Positions 48,376 to 59,271 of a DNA stretch of 64,000 bases are shown one piece after another; position 1 is the first letter of the stretch; each line of letters begins with the position of its first letter. The notes beneath the pieces were generated by a model. That model saw nothing but the letters and a program-made list of their open reading frames with translations, did not search any database and had not been told where the DNA came from. The translations under genes were made by a program, and so were the position numbers. Origin of the DNA: Phyto melanocephala (lineage: Eukaryota > Arthropoda > Insecta > Diptera > Rhinophoridae); assembly GCA_941918925.1 (NCBI GenBank), contig OW799233.1, positions 129,294,833 to 129,358,832 of the forward strand, given 5' to 3'.

Positions 48376-50787
48376 AAAGATGTCTAGTTGGTTTATTTTA
48401 GAATCTAAAACAAAAATATATAAGTAAACCAAGAAGTTATACAAATTTTAAACCCCATGATGACTCTTTTCCCACCCTGTATCTACATATATTTTGGGAT
48501 TCAAAATTTTAATCTTCTAAACACAACGTGGTTGATGTGATCATAATCTAAATAGATAATAATAGTGTATAATATTTTGGTCAAAATATAATTTTCTAAA
48601 TCATGATAACCCAAAAGAACACCTTTACCAAAGTTTCCATAAAGACCAAACATTAAAAAATAAAAATCAAACAAATACTTTCCTATCGTTACGAAGTAAA
48701 TGTCTTAAAAAAATAAACACAATTATAATTTGTTTGTGATAACTAAATATTGTTGTAGAAAATATAATAAGAACATCGTGATCATTATGTAAACATGGGT
48801 TTAATTATTGTATGGTAATCAACAATACAAACTTATTGGCAAACCAATTTGAATTTTTATGACACATGTCTGATAATTTGTGAGAGAAATTTGAAAATAG
48901 TTTTTAATTAAAAACGAAATTCCTCCAAGTTGTGTCTGCACATTTTTTTGTTTGCTTTAATTTTATTTCAGTTCGCCATAAGTTCGATATGATTGTGCTT
49001 GTTGCTTGAGCAAAATAAAACAATCATATTAAAGATTTTACATGCGAACATTCATATGTAAATACGCGTATTGATGTGTAAAGTATACTACTTATATGTA
49101 TGTATGTGTGATGGTTTTTCCTTCTTTTTCATCGGTATTTTCATTGTTTTCGACATTATTACTAATAACATATATATTTGAATACAACTGTTTACCTCTG
49201 CAACCATGTTGTTCGAATCAGAGCCAGTTGAGGGCAGACCCTCGTTGTAGCAAAAAAAAAAAAAAATAGTTGTGTAATATAAATTGTAGTGAATTGTCCT
49301 GACAATTCATATTTGCATTGTTCATTGTTCATTCATACATCGAGACATGTGCAAAGGATTGGTGAGCATTATATACATACATATGAATGAATATACGTTT
49401 ATGTAAATAATGTCAGATATTTGTTTTGCTTAACAATATATGAACATGCAATCACATACGTATGTATGTATGTAAGTCTGTATGTATATGTGCAAATAAA
49501 AGCCACACAAATGTAGAAATCCTCATACTTGTGTAACCGCAATTAAATACACTACTTGTCATATACTAAAAATGACATTTTATGAACTTAATGAGATATT
49601 AAGCATATGTTTGTAAATATGTATGATTTGAGTATAAGTATTGTTGCATACGTTGTTGCATTTTAGTATGAGTTTAATGGTGATTTTGTAAGAATATTTA
49701 TTGCATATTAAAAGAAATTATTATTGAATTGTAATATTATTTTAGTACTCTTTTGCGCACAGAATAGGCTGATGGAATATATTAATCAATTATTTATTTA
49801 ATATACATTATTATGCTTTCTGCTCATATAATTTGATGGCATTTGTAAATACAAAGGACTACTTGCATATGTTAAATAAATTTTATTTTGTTAGTAACTT
49901 AGTAGTCTTACGCTATTTCCCCGTTAACATGCTTTTAAAACAGTTTTATATTTATTCCGAGGTTCTATATATAGGAAAAATCTATTCAATTAATTTCATA
50001 CTTACACACCGGTCACAAACTAAAATCACAGTCTTAATATAATTGGGAAAAATTACTATGAACTTTTATTTGATTTTAAACACAAGTCCATAAATTTTAT
50101 TTCACATACACACTTATGCAATAAACTGTTTGCTGTCTTCATGGACAAAACAAGAACATTGTGCACACAAATTAAACATACGCTGACAATTAATAAAAAT
50201 ATTTTCAATCCTCTTTAATTACATATGCTTTTTGTAACGTAACTTTTCGGACATCCATTAAAACATAAGCATAAGTATGCAGAACATTTTTCCTTTTGTT
50301 AAAATAATTAATTAAAATAATTCAAGGCATACGTATTCAGCAATTTCAACAAAACGCTATCAAATTATCAAGTAACAATCGATTTGTGTGTAAATGTATA
50401 ACTTGTCAATAGTTAAATGAATTTTGCACTTTAACCTTAAAACATTGTTTCAGTCGTTCGTTTAATTGAATATTATATGTATTTTGGAAATGTAATTGAT
50501 GACCTGAAGTTGTATTTATAAATCAATTGTAAGAAATTTTAAATTTTGATCAGAAGTTAAATTTTATCCATTTCATATAAACGCAATACTACAAGCAGAC
50601 TTTTGAAAAACAGTGGTCAACAAAATAGGTAGGAAATTTAACAAAATAAAAAAAAATAATTAAAAAAAAAACTAAATTTTTGTATTTATTTTTTATAAAA
50701 TAAAATTAAGAAAAATAAATTAAATTAAAATTGAAAATTAATTTAAAAAAATGCTTAGCTGCCGAATACTTTATATATTAAGTAGAA
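48376..50787. other. No gene seen; GTAT microsatellites and an A-tailed short repeat at 49.2 kb
   Basis: GTAT-type tracts lie at about 49086-49110 and 49456-49490. At 49190-49266 a GC-richer phrase 'gttgttcgaatcagagccag' is followed by 'gggcagaccctcgttgtagc' and about 15 A; it contains a 'gttcgaatc' B-box-like motif and could be the 3' end of a SINE, but the rest of a tRNA promoter is not evident. Otherwise AT-rich. Confidence 0.45.
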
Positions 50788-50995
50788 TCTGTGGCTTTGA
50801 GCTAAAAGGGCCAATGTCAAAATATTTACTTTTGAGAAAATTGGAATTGAACCTTAACTTTTATAGCTGTTCTACGTTTAGTATAACTTAAGCTGTTTTA
50901 CCATAATGGAAAAGAGCAAGAAAACAAATCTAATGCAATGATTAACTCAAGAGAGCCAAAAAGTGACATTGGCCTTTTTAGCTCCAAGCCACAGA
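50788..50995. mobile_element. MITE, 208 bp, ~33-bp inverted ends
   Basis: Left end 'tctgtggctttgagctaaaa' then 'gggccaatgtca'; right end read inward 'tctgtggcttggagctaaaa' then 'aggccaatgtca'. About two mismatches over 32 bp. No coding capacity. A target duplication could not be fixed (the right flank is a TA run), so the superfamily is not assigned. Confidence 0.72.
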
Positions 50996-51094
50996 TATAT
51001 ATGACTAGTTTTTAAAGGACGAATAAATCGCTTGACTTGTTTAAACTTGTTACCAAAATAAAAATGTTTAAACACAATTTGCAATACATTTAAC

Positions 51095-51534
51095 CAGGGG
51101 TCACCAACTGGCGGACCGCGGACCGGATCCGGACCGTAGACTGTTTCTATGCGGACGTTGTTTTAACAATACAAAATATTTTACATTATGTAACAACAAA
51201 TTCATGAGCAGAGAAACCTATGCAAAAAAAAAAAGATAATTTGGGAGCGATTGATAGTTTTAAACCAGGGAGTCAAAGTGACGTTCAACAAATTGTACTT
51301 ATTTTCAAATAAAAGTGTACTTTTTTATTTTTTTCAATATTGTTTATTAAAACTTATGAAAATTCATTTGAACGTATATGAAAGTAAAAGACTTATTCAT
51401 TAATAAGAAGGCAGATTTGAATTTATTTGTATCTAAACATATTACTTAAATAGTTCAGTTTATTACCTTCCGGACTGCGACGATCGTGATTTTTAAAAAA
51501 ACAAAGCACAAATGAAAGTAGTTGGTGACCGCTG
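51095..51534. mobile_element. Non-autonomous hAT element, 440 bp, 8-bp TSD with one mismatch
   Basis: Termini CAGGGGTCACCAACT and, read inward from the right, CAGCGGTCACCAACT (14 of 15); both fit YARNG. Flanks are CATTTAAC (51087-51094) and CATTAAAC (51535-51542), 7 of 8 equal. A GC-rich stretch 'ggcggaccgcggaccggatc' lies just inside the left end, and a reduced 'tccggactgcga' stands inside the right. No transposase frame. Confidence 0.82.
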
Positions 51535-51745
51535 CATTAAACCATATTATTATTAAAAGCACACTTTTTGTTATATCAAAATAGGCCAGCAACACTACCG
51601 TAACTTTAATCAGCGACCTGTCATTTGGCATGTGAAACGCGTCAACTGATCTAAAATGTTAGCGCAATTTTATTGTTATATGTTCGCTAAAAAAAATTTA
51701 AACCGGTCCCGACGACGACCAGCCCTTAGTCACAAATTAATCTAG

Positions 51746-51837
51746 AGGTTAGGTGTAAAAAGTGACAGTTTGGTGTTTTTGTGGACCGACTCTATATCAA
51801 ATGATGTACAAGAACTATCTTCTTTTACACCTAACCT
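51746..51837. repeat. Small palindromic element, 15-bp perfect arms
   Basis: AGGTTAGGTGTAAAA at 51746-51760 and its exact complement at 51823-51837, with a 62-nt loop. It may be a tiny MITE; boundaries and target duplication unknown. Confidence 0.6.
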
Positions 51838-54049
51838 TCAGCTTTTACTGCTAAAGTTTTCGTCCATCAAATATTATAACACCGTCTAATGAAAATGACT
51901 TCATCTAAATATTGAGGAAATATTGCAAGGCCTTTTAGAATTACATAGCCACACAGAATTTAGATTAAGTAGACCAACATTTCATTCCAATTTCTCTGAA
52001 CTGTAATGTCCAGCTAAAACTGGTAAGAAAATACCTCATTCGGAGTTTATCGGGCGCTCAAGTTATCTGTGCCTTTGGTACAGAGATTTTAATTTAAATT
52101 ATTAAATTTCGAGCGCGTTTCAATGCCAAAACTTGCCCCTTGAAACAAACTAAAACTATCTGAATTACAGCTCGAATAAAACTGAGTTAACTACAGTTGT
52201 AACTGAAAAGGGACTAAATTAAAATGCTGTCATAGGGAATAGGGATTTCTTGTTCCGGACATAAATCGAGATACGTTAATTCACATAATCGTGTAGAAAG
52301 CTTCCCTTAGCTATGGGGATCTAATCCTCGCTAGCGCGGGGTCATATCGGTCGCGCTAGGGCGAGGTCATATCGGTCTTAACCTTCTTCAAATGCTGATA
52401 AGTTCCATTACAGTAATTGAAAGAAAGATCTAATCTTCTGCTATGCTCACTAAATAACACGTAACCGTCTAGAGCGCAACCGAGTTGGGAGCGAGAGAGT
52501 TACACACCTGGTTTAAAGGTCAACGATAAACAAGTCTGTCTTGGTATTCAATAAGTAGTAGTCTCTGAAGACCATCTAGTCAGTATAATTTTTGCTTGAC
52601 CACCCTCTTAAGCCCTCTTCTACACTCTAGAAAGTGGTGACCCAGTGATTTTGTCGAACTCCCTCAAATGGAAAACAATCCCATCCAGCGCTATACCATA
52701 TGCAATGAAGTTATCTGACACCTTCGACTAGGTAGGCATTTGAGCTCAAAAGTAGAATGTCTCACCATCTCTTCTAGAGATGACTAGCATTTCATAATCA
52801 CCCACTAGCCGTTTAATAACAGTATAGCCTGTATTATCTTAGCCACTGCTAGGCTCTTTTGATTGCAGACATTTCAGACTGTAGAATGCTACAATAGTCC
52901 CGTAAGCTAAAAAAACACGCTTTTGTTAAAAAAAATAGCCTGTCCTTCGAATTTCATTCATCAATACAAACTTAACAAATCTTTCGTCAAGTTAAATCTT
53001 TGTCATTCTTAACTCATACATACGGTGTATAATTCATAATTTTTTTTATAAAATTTTAACATTTCAGGTCACTTTTATACACCCTTTTTAGCCTATAATA
53101 ATAATTATTATGAATAAGGCGGCAAGTCCACAAAACTTGTTGTTTTATTTTCCACTTTTAATATCTACATACACATTGTATCTTCAATACATATACATAC
53201 ATAAAAGTATAGTACTTATCTATGTATTTATAAAGTATGTATGTAATTGTCAAATGACATTTCAATCACACTTAAATGTTCATACAAAATGAATAGTGAA
53301 TTTAAAATATGAAATTTAAACAACATTTAATATCGAGGAACTAACTACTCCTGCATACACAGTAAAACGTATGTCGATACAAATACCCAAAGGACTATTA
53401 AAATATATCAAAGCTTTTACCCACAGTCTTAACTATAAAAAACGTTTAAATAAATAAAACAAAATTTTCAAAATTCCCACAACGCCTTTTTAAAGACTTA
53501 AAGGGCGAATCAAGAGAGACACATTCCTATGAAGATTTAGAGAATTATTATCGTTTACCCATCAAGGTATAGGATATATATTTCTTAGTATACATACCGT
53601 AATATATTAATACCTATAATAATGCTATTGAGAATAGTGTAAATATATTTTGTGGTTAGAAATCAGCTAAAAAAAAAACAGAAAAAACTATAATCGTAAA
53701 ATATGCTTTCATTTATAATTCCATATAAAGGATAAAATTAACACACACACACACATGTTAAAATATTGGTGGTTTTTGTTATAAACACCCATATAAACAT
53801 GCATGAATCAATATTTATCCGGAATAGATACATGTAGCTATTGTTCACTGAAGTGAAGAAAAAAGAAAAACAAAAATAATCATGTATGAGAGATAAATAG
53901 CTTAACAATAACAAATCTATTGTAACCTGGACTGCAGAAAAACAAATATCTAAATATGTGTATGTGTGTGTACGTTTGTATGTATGTGAATGTATGTATG
54001 TGTATGCATGCATGTGTATAGACAGGACCCTATAGTTTTATATAGTTGT
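51838..54049. other. No gene seen; GC-richer block at 52.2-52.9 kb; microsatellites
   Basis: The stretch 52240-52920 is less AT-biased and contains a near-duplicate 'ggtcatatcggtc' at 52350 and 52367 with 'gcgctagggcgag' between. It may be a worn LTR or transposon segment, but no frame or end was found. (AC)n lies at 53740-53755 and a GTAT/GTGT tract at 53956-54018. Confidence 0.45.
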
Positions 54050-54336
54050 AGAAAAATCAGAGTTCTAAAAATCGACATTCAAATAATTTACCAATAGGGC
54101 TTTTGGCAACAAATCGCTAAAAGTTGAAATCGATTTAAGTTTCACCCAAAGGAAGTGAAATCATCAATCTAATGGGTTAGGTAGGGTTATTACGACTTTG
54201 TCCCTTTCAACGCCCACAATATTGGTATCATATACATGCACTTGACCAGTAGAATACAAATCAAAAATTTAAAAACCGAAGTAGGCGTTCCAAACAAAAT
54301 GGCGAATAATTTTATTATTAACCCCATTAATATACG

Positions 54337-54547
54337 TGTAGTGTCCTTATTTTAAATTTAATTTTTATAGTTTCCTACTTGTTAAAAACTTTACTTGTTA
54401 AAATATTTTTGTATAATTCTAGTTTGTTTTGTAAATACTTTTAGAATATTTTTATTGATTGATTCCTTGTATTTTTTGCTTTCAAAAATAAACATATAAT
54501 TTTTATGTAAATAAATTAAAATCATTTAAATTATCAAAGATACTAAA
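54337..54547 (+). repeat. 5' LTR of the gypsy-like element
   Basis: Begins TGTAGTGTCC. The right limit is set by 'gatactaaa', which looks like a worn inverted match to the start (expected ..ACTACA), followed at 54549 by TGGCGATCCTGCAAAT, the probable primer-binding region. Length about 211 bp, short but acceptable for this lineage. AT-rich with no clear TATA or polyadenylation signal choice. Confidence 0.7.
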
Positions 54548-54993
54548 TTGGCGATCCTGCAAATCGAACTTGTGAATAGAAGAAATACTTTTAAAATTGG
54601 CCAAACTTAAAATAACAAATAAAACTGGAAATAAGTTGCATAATTGACCTACATCAAGAAGTCATATAAATCAACGGACAATTAATTGGAAATAAATTTA
54701 GAAATACAAAAATGTATAGAGATTGCAAATCTGAAGAGCATTAAATTTTATAGAGCTAATCAAGAACTACATCTATATTCAGACTTTCTCGGAAGACACA
54801 TCCAACTTTGATTTTGCAATTAGAAAGAAAGGAAGAATTGATAAGTATTTACATATAAATAAGATCTTAAATTATTTTAGAATATAACCTAACTTAAGAA
54901 TTTGTATAAATACTTTTTATATAATTAGATTTATGTAACTTCTCTTAGAAATTCTATACAATTTTATACCGTGGTTTTAACGCGATCACAAAA

Positions 54994-55861
54994 TGTTGAT
55001 AATCAAGAAGAGTTTCACGATTCTTTCACTACACCATCCTCTCTCCCAAAAAATTTTGAAATACCTGTACGAAATGAAGGTAGTAATGTAACTACCATCC
55101 AGTTAATCTAAAACTTCCACAATTTTGGACATCATGTCCACTGGCATGGTTTATTCAGATAGATAGACAGTTCCAACTTAATAATATAGAAGACGATAGT
55201 ATAAATTACCAATACGTAATCACTTCATTAACAGAGAATGTGATAGTAACGATTCTTGACCTTATTCAGAATCCTCCTTCTACTAATAAATACCAAATTA
55301 TTAAAAAAAACACTTTGTGAAAGATTTTCTCTTAATGATGAAAACAGATTTGAAGAAATTATTTGTAATTCTCAATTAGGAGATAGAAAACCACCGGAAT
55401 TATTTAGAGAATTAACAATATTAGCCGCACCACTTTCGTTTGTTTCTCGTGAATTGGTTTTTAAGTTGTGGCAAAGAAAGTTACCTCAGAATGTACAAGT
55501 TCATCTTACTTCTTCTTATTTGCAATCAATTGATGAAATTGTAATTTTAGCTGATAAAATTATTCAAATGCATGAATCTAATATATCTGTTGTTAACTCT
55601 ACTAAAGTATCGACCAACGATGTAATGCAAAATGTTAAACAATTAACAGATGGGTTAGCTGAAAGCATTGAGAAATTAACATTTAATATTTCACAATCAA
55701 ATAATTCAAAATATTTGAAACGTAAACCTTTGAAAAATTTTCAGTACTATAAAACTACTGAAAATATTTGTTGGTATCATTCGCGATTTGGAGACAAGGC
55801 ACTAAAGTGTGAAAAGTCGTGCAAATTTTTTAAAAACTTTCAATCACAATCTTTAAACTAA
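54994..55861 (+). pseudogene. gag of the CsRn1-like retrotransposon, frameshifted
   Basis: Structural protein of the retrotransposon particle. In one frame: KLPQFWTSCPLAWFIQIDRQ (about 55112-55171), then SINYQYVITSL and LDLIQNPPSTNKYQIIKK, the conserved capsid text of this lineage. At an 8-A run near 55302-55309 the frame shifts by one base. The new frame continues LCERFSLNDENRFEEIICNS, FVSRELVFKLWQRKLPQNVQ, and ends in a Cys-His motif (ICWYHSRFGDKALKCEKSC). That C-H-C-C arrangement, instead of the usual CCHC knuckle, is characteristic of CsRn1-type elements. A further stop stands upstream near 55110. TAA at 55859. Confidence 0.82.
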
Positions 55862-56403
55862 AAAAACCCATTATGTTGGCGACACATAATGAGGATTTTT
55901 CAACAAATTCATGTCGTCTATTTATTACTGATAAAAATTCTAAATTAAAATTTCTAGTAGATACTGGTGCAGAAGTTTCTGTTTTTCCAATCAAAGAATT
56001 CAAAGGCAAAAAGAAAAGGAAACTCAATTCGAACATTTGGCTATAAAGATTTGAATGTAAATTTTGGTTCTCGTAAAAACTTTAATTTTCCATTTATTCT
56101 GGCTGACATTGAAATTCCATGACATTATTGGAGCAAATTTTTTAGAAAAATTTAACATTTTAGTTGATGTAAAAAACAAAAAACTTATACATACATAAAA
56201 TAGAATTATTTCTACAGCCCATTTAGGATATTCAAATATATTTTCTTTACGACTAAGTAATACTAATTCCATAATAGCTAAAAATGAATTAGATAATTTA
56301 GTTAAAATGGGTATATGTCGTCCGTCTAAATCTTCTGTCTGTTCACCACTTCACATGGTCCCAAAGAAAGATTCAAATGATTGGAGACCATGTGGAGATT
56401 ATA

Positions 56404-56580
56404 AAGGGTGTTTTTTTAAGCCCGATAGAACTTGAAATTGTAAAAAATAACACAAAAAATTAAATTGTAATCAAAATTTTTTTTTTATTCGAAAGATCAA
56501 TACGTGACATTAACATTTGAAAATGATTTCGGGCATATGGGCACCGCGGCTGTTCTTGACGAAGCGCATTCTGGACGTCC
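56404..56580 (-). repeat. Left fold-back arm (inverted copy of the mariner 3' end)
   Basis: 177 bp, 176 identical to the complement of 57150-57326. It includes the antisense of the last transposase codons and the stop. Confidence 0.95.
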
Positions 56581-56581
56581 G

Positions 56582-57220
56582 TTGTTTTATCGCAAAATTG
56601 CGTTCAGCGATGAGGCGCATTTTTGGCTTAACGGGTTTGTTAATAAGCAAAATTGCCGCATATGGAGCGAGACCAATCCACAAGAGACCCTACAGACTCC
56701 ATTACATCCAGAAAAATGCACCGTTTGGTACGGTTTTCACGCTGGTGGCATCATCGGACCTTATTTCTTCAAAAATGAGGCCGGAGCTCGCGTTACGGTC
56801 AATGGAGATCGTTACCGCACCATGATCAATGATTTTTTGTTTGAAAATATGGATGACATTGATCCGAAGGAGATGTGGTTTCAACAGGATGGCGCTACGT
56901 GCCATACGGCGAACGCAACCATCGACTTATTGAAATCAAAATTTGGCGATAAGTTGATTTCGAGAAATGGACCTGTCAATTGGCCTCCAAGGTCGTGCGA
57001 TTTGACACCTCTCGATTATTTCCTGCAGGGCTACGTGAAGTCACTGGTTTATGCTGATAAACCAGCAACAATTGACGCCTTGGAGGCCAGCATTGTTCGT
57101 GTTATTCGTGACATACGGCCAGCAGTGCTCGAAAAAGTGGCCCAAAATTGGACGTCCAGAATGCGCTTCGTCAAGAACAGCCGCGGTGCCCATATGCCCG
57201 AAATCATTTTCAAATGTTAA
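56582..57220 (+). pseudogene. DD41D mariner transposase, catalytic half only, otherwise intact
   Basis: An uninterrupted frame encodes the whole DDD catalytic region: LFYRKIAFSDEAHFWLNGFV (first D), VWYGFHAGGIIGPYFF, ARVTVNGDRYRTMI, MWFQQDGATCHTA (second D), ISRNGPVNWPPRSCDLTPLD (third D, 41 residues after the second), and the C-terminal MPEIIFKC before TAA at 57218. The helix-turn-helix DNA-binding half expected before it is absent. The open frame extends left to 56504 only because the inverted arm happens to be open, so those first 26 residues (TLTFENDFGHMG...) are antisense of the gene's own 3' end. About 212 residues versus roughly 340-350 for a full transposase. Catalytic residues intact, DNA binding lost. 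Confidence 0.88.
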
Positions 57221-57326
57221 TGTCACGTATTGATCTTTCGAATAAAAAAAAAATTTTGATTACAATTTAATTTTTTGTGTTATTTTTTACAATTTCAAGA
57301 TCTATCGGGCTTAAAAAAACACCCTT
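57150..57326 (+). repeat. Right fold-back arm (genuine mariner 3' end)
   Basis: Starts in the coding sequence at 'ggacgtccagaatgcg' and runs through the stop (57218-57220) to the TIR. At the junction GGACGTCC, itself a palindrome, both arms end. Confidence 0.95.
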
Positions 57327-57475
57327 TAGAATATTAAACTGTGTGACTTCTCCCGATCGTTACCCACTTCCATATATACACGATATTAATATAAAGCTAG
57401 TTGATAAAAAAGTATTTTCTAAAATTGATCTCATTCGTGCATATCACCAAATAACTATGGCCGAAGATGACATAC

Positions 57476-57571
57476 ACAAAACAAACTAGAATTATACAAA
57501 AATATTTTAACAAGTAAAGTTTTTAACAAGTAGGAAACTATAAAAATTAAATTTAAAATAAGGACACTACA
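57476..57571 (-). repeat. Inverted 96-bp copy of the LTR start at the retrotransposon's 3' end
   Basis: Exact complement of 54337-54432. The switch from RT coding sequence occurs at 57476 within 'acacaaaacaaactag'. Confidence 0.94.
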
Positions 57572-57778
57572 ATACGTATCAACTGAAAGACTGGTAGCAT
57601 ACATAACTATGTAACTATGATAAATTTAAAATCAAAGGTGGCGTCTGAACTAATAAAGCAAATTGGCGTATAACATTAAATCTGAAAGCTAGGCTATGCT
57701 ACGATGTGGTAATTATGACCATGTAAATGTGGGTAATATCACAATCGGAACGGTCAATTATAGCACTCTTACTGTTAT

Positions 57779-58609
57779 TTTTTTAACATATACTCCTCTT
57801 AATTGAGAAACATTTAATATGAAAAACATTTAACCGAAACAATTTCGCCCTAAACATGTAATTACTTTTGTAAGTTATAGGCATTTACATTGTGCTGATT
57901 AAGATTTACAGTTACTGCTGCGTTATTATTTACAGAAAAATTAGTCAGACTTTCTAAACAATTTAGTTAAGAATTAAGCTCTAATGTTATTGCTAAATCT
58001 CTAGTTCATGTAATGCCTTCAAAACTGTATGGTATAACTGTGCTCCTAGCGGTTTTATGTTTTGTCTATATGTATTTAGTACAGGTTTGGTTTTTAACCA
58101 CTATAATAATTTAACAAATTAAATATTTTACAAAATGTGTTTTTAGTTTTATTTTGTTTTTTTATTTTCAATTATTTTCTCAATATTTGTTTTGCAGATT
58201 ATAAACGTATTTATGTAGGATTTGGAAAAAAATTCGTTATAACTTTACAAAGTTATAGATTAACTTACAAAAAGATAAAAAGCTCTTGTTATTTAATAAT
58301 ATTAATTAAATTTTATTATTTGCAATGAAATAGATTTTGAAAAAAAATCTACAATTGTTTAATAAATGACACAGATTTTGTAGTTGATTTAAAATTTCTT
58401 TTGCAGATTCTTTTAAATTTATAAAAAAAAAATTAAATAAAAAAAAAACATTGAAGTATTTTCAAATGTTTCCAATAATAAATAATTTATTGATAGTCCA
58501 CGTACATATTATTGAAAAATTAAAAAAAAATTTTAACTCTCATTGGCTTAATTATTTAGTTAAGAACCTAAAACAATTTGGCAGATGATTTTTGAGGTAT
58601 TTCAAGAAA
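57779..58609. other. No gene seen
   Basis: AT-rich. A pyrimidine-rich 'tatttgttttgcag' at 58183-58196 resembles a splice acceptor, but nothing coding follows. Confidence 0.5.
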
Positions 58610-59090
58610 AACAGGTAAGAGTGAATTTTGGTCTTTTGATAGTGGGTATAATAAACAAGTAATTAAACCTATATTCATCCGTGCCGAATCTGATAATACC
58701 CTTCACCATCATGTACATAGGTACAATCCCACATCGTAGCTTAACCTATATTTCATGTTATATGCCATTTTTCCTTATTATTTCCGACGCCATTCTCGAT
58801 TTTGAATTTTTACGTAGTTAAATGTATTCAACTAGTCAAGCCCTTCAATTTGATACCCATATTGATGGGGTTAAAAAAATTTGATCCGCCATTTTGTTTT
58901 AGACGCCATCTTGAATTTTTCATTTTTTAATAATTAACTGTATTCTACTGGTCAAGGCCGTTCATTTGATAACAATATTGAGGGTGTTCAAGAAGTTACA
59001 TTTTACATTTACATTTTTAAATTTTTTTTACCCATATATAAATTTATTGCCCGCCATTTTGTAGTAGCGGCCAACACGAATTTTAATGTT
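58610..59090 (-). repeat. INE-1/DINE-1-like partial copy
   Basis: Terminal 'acaggtaagagtgaattttg' then 'gtcttttgatagtgggtata', followed by 'aaacaagtaattaaacctat', 'ccgtgccgaatctgataata' and the 'cgccattttgt' / 'ttgatacccatattgat' units. It stops around 59090 without the GTCY half. Same subfamily as 36370-37313. Confidence 0.72.
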
Positions 59091-59271
59091 ATTATTTCAT
59101 GTTATTTTATATACATATATATCATTGAGTTAGTACGAAATTTACCAACATCTGTTTTTCCTGTATTCTTTTTTGCACGTCATTACCAGAAGTTTTTTTC
59201 AATGTTTGCCATTAGCTTAAGATGTTGATAAAGCAGTTTTTGCAATTATGCAGTTGCATGTGACATGTTTT

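Larger units (their letters stand above)
56404..57326 (+). mobile_element. DD41D mariner with 177-bp fold-back ends
   Basis: Flanked by TA at 56402-56403 and 57327-57328. Termini AAGGGTGTTTTTTTAAGCCC and complement. Positions 56404-56580 are the inverted complement of 57150-57326 over 177 bp without gaps; only one base differs (56430). The right arm is the genuine 3' end of the element (end of the transposase gene, stop and 3' UTR). The left arm is therefore a misplaced inverted copy, and the original 5' UTR and N-terminal half of the gene are gone. It sits in the reverse transcriptase of a gypsy-like element. Confidence 0.93.
55862..57489 (+). pseudogene. pol fragment: aspartic protease and N-terminal reverse transcriptase, interrupted
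   Basis: After the gag stop, the protease active site is visible as FLVDTGAEVSVFP (about 55950-55992), preceded by CRLFITDKNSKL. The RT begins with LDNLVKMGICRPSKSSVCSP and LHMVPKKDSNDWRPCGD (about 56288-56400). A mariner then interrupts. Past its TA duplication the same frame resumes with ILNCVTSPDRYPLPYIHDI and KVFSKIDLIRAYHQITMAED, and stops at 57487 because sequence from 57476 is inverted LTR. The palm-domain catalytic motif (YxDD), RNase H and integrase are therefore absent. Several frame breaks lie between the protease and the RT. Confidence 0.83.
54337..57571 (+). mobile_element. Ty3/gypsy (CsRn1-like) retrotransposon with inverted U3 ends
   Basis: Starts TGTAGTGTCC at 54337 and ends GGACACTACA at 57571, flanked by a 5-bp duplication ATACG (54332-54336 and 57572-57576). 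The order inside is LTR, primer-binding region, gag, protease, N-terminal part of reverse transcriptase, then an abrupt switch at 57476 to an inverted copy of the first 96 bp of the LTR. The rest of pol (RT fingers onward, RNase H, integrase) and the normal 3' LTR are absent. A mariner interrupts the RT. The gag Cys/His motif and the protease and RT text point to the CsRn1 lineage. Non-functional. Confidence 0.87.
54050..57778 (+). repeat. INE-1-like repeat (115-bp unit subfamily) split by a retrotransposon
   Basis: Left part up to 54336 has 'attggtatcatatacatgca', 'cttgaccagtagaatac' and 'ccaaacaaaatggcg'. The right part from 57572 has 'tatcaactgaaagactgg' and ends 'tatagcactcttactgtt', the terminal form seen at 5260. 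The pre-insertion order across the two parts matches the copy at 5190-5225 ('ccattaatgtaggtatcaaa'), which independently confirms the insertion point. The left limit is approximate. Confidence 0.7.

Noticed and set aside
49190..49266. tRNA gene or complete SINE
   Set aside because: A B-box-like 'gttcgaatc' and an A tail are present, but no cloverleaf or A box could be drawn.
56504..56580. First 26 residues of the open frame preceding the mariner catalytic region, starting at GTG
   Set aside because: They are antisense of the element's own 3' end, not the natural N terminus, and GTG is not a normal start in an insect gene.
57041..57226. Minus-strand open frame whose first 26 residues equal those of the plus-strand frame at 56504
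   Set aside because: The identity is produced by the inverted arms of the mariner; it is not a second gene.
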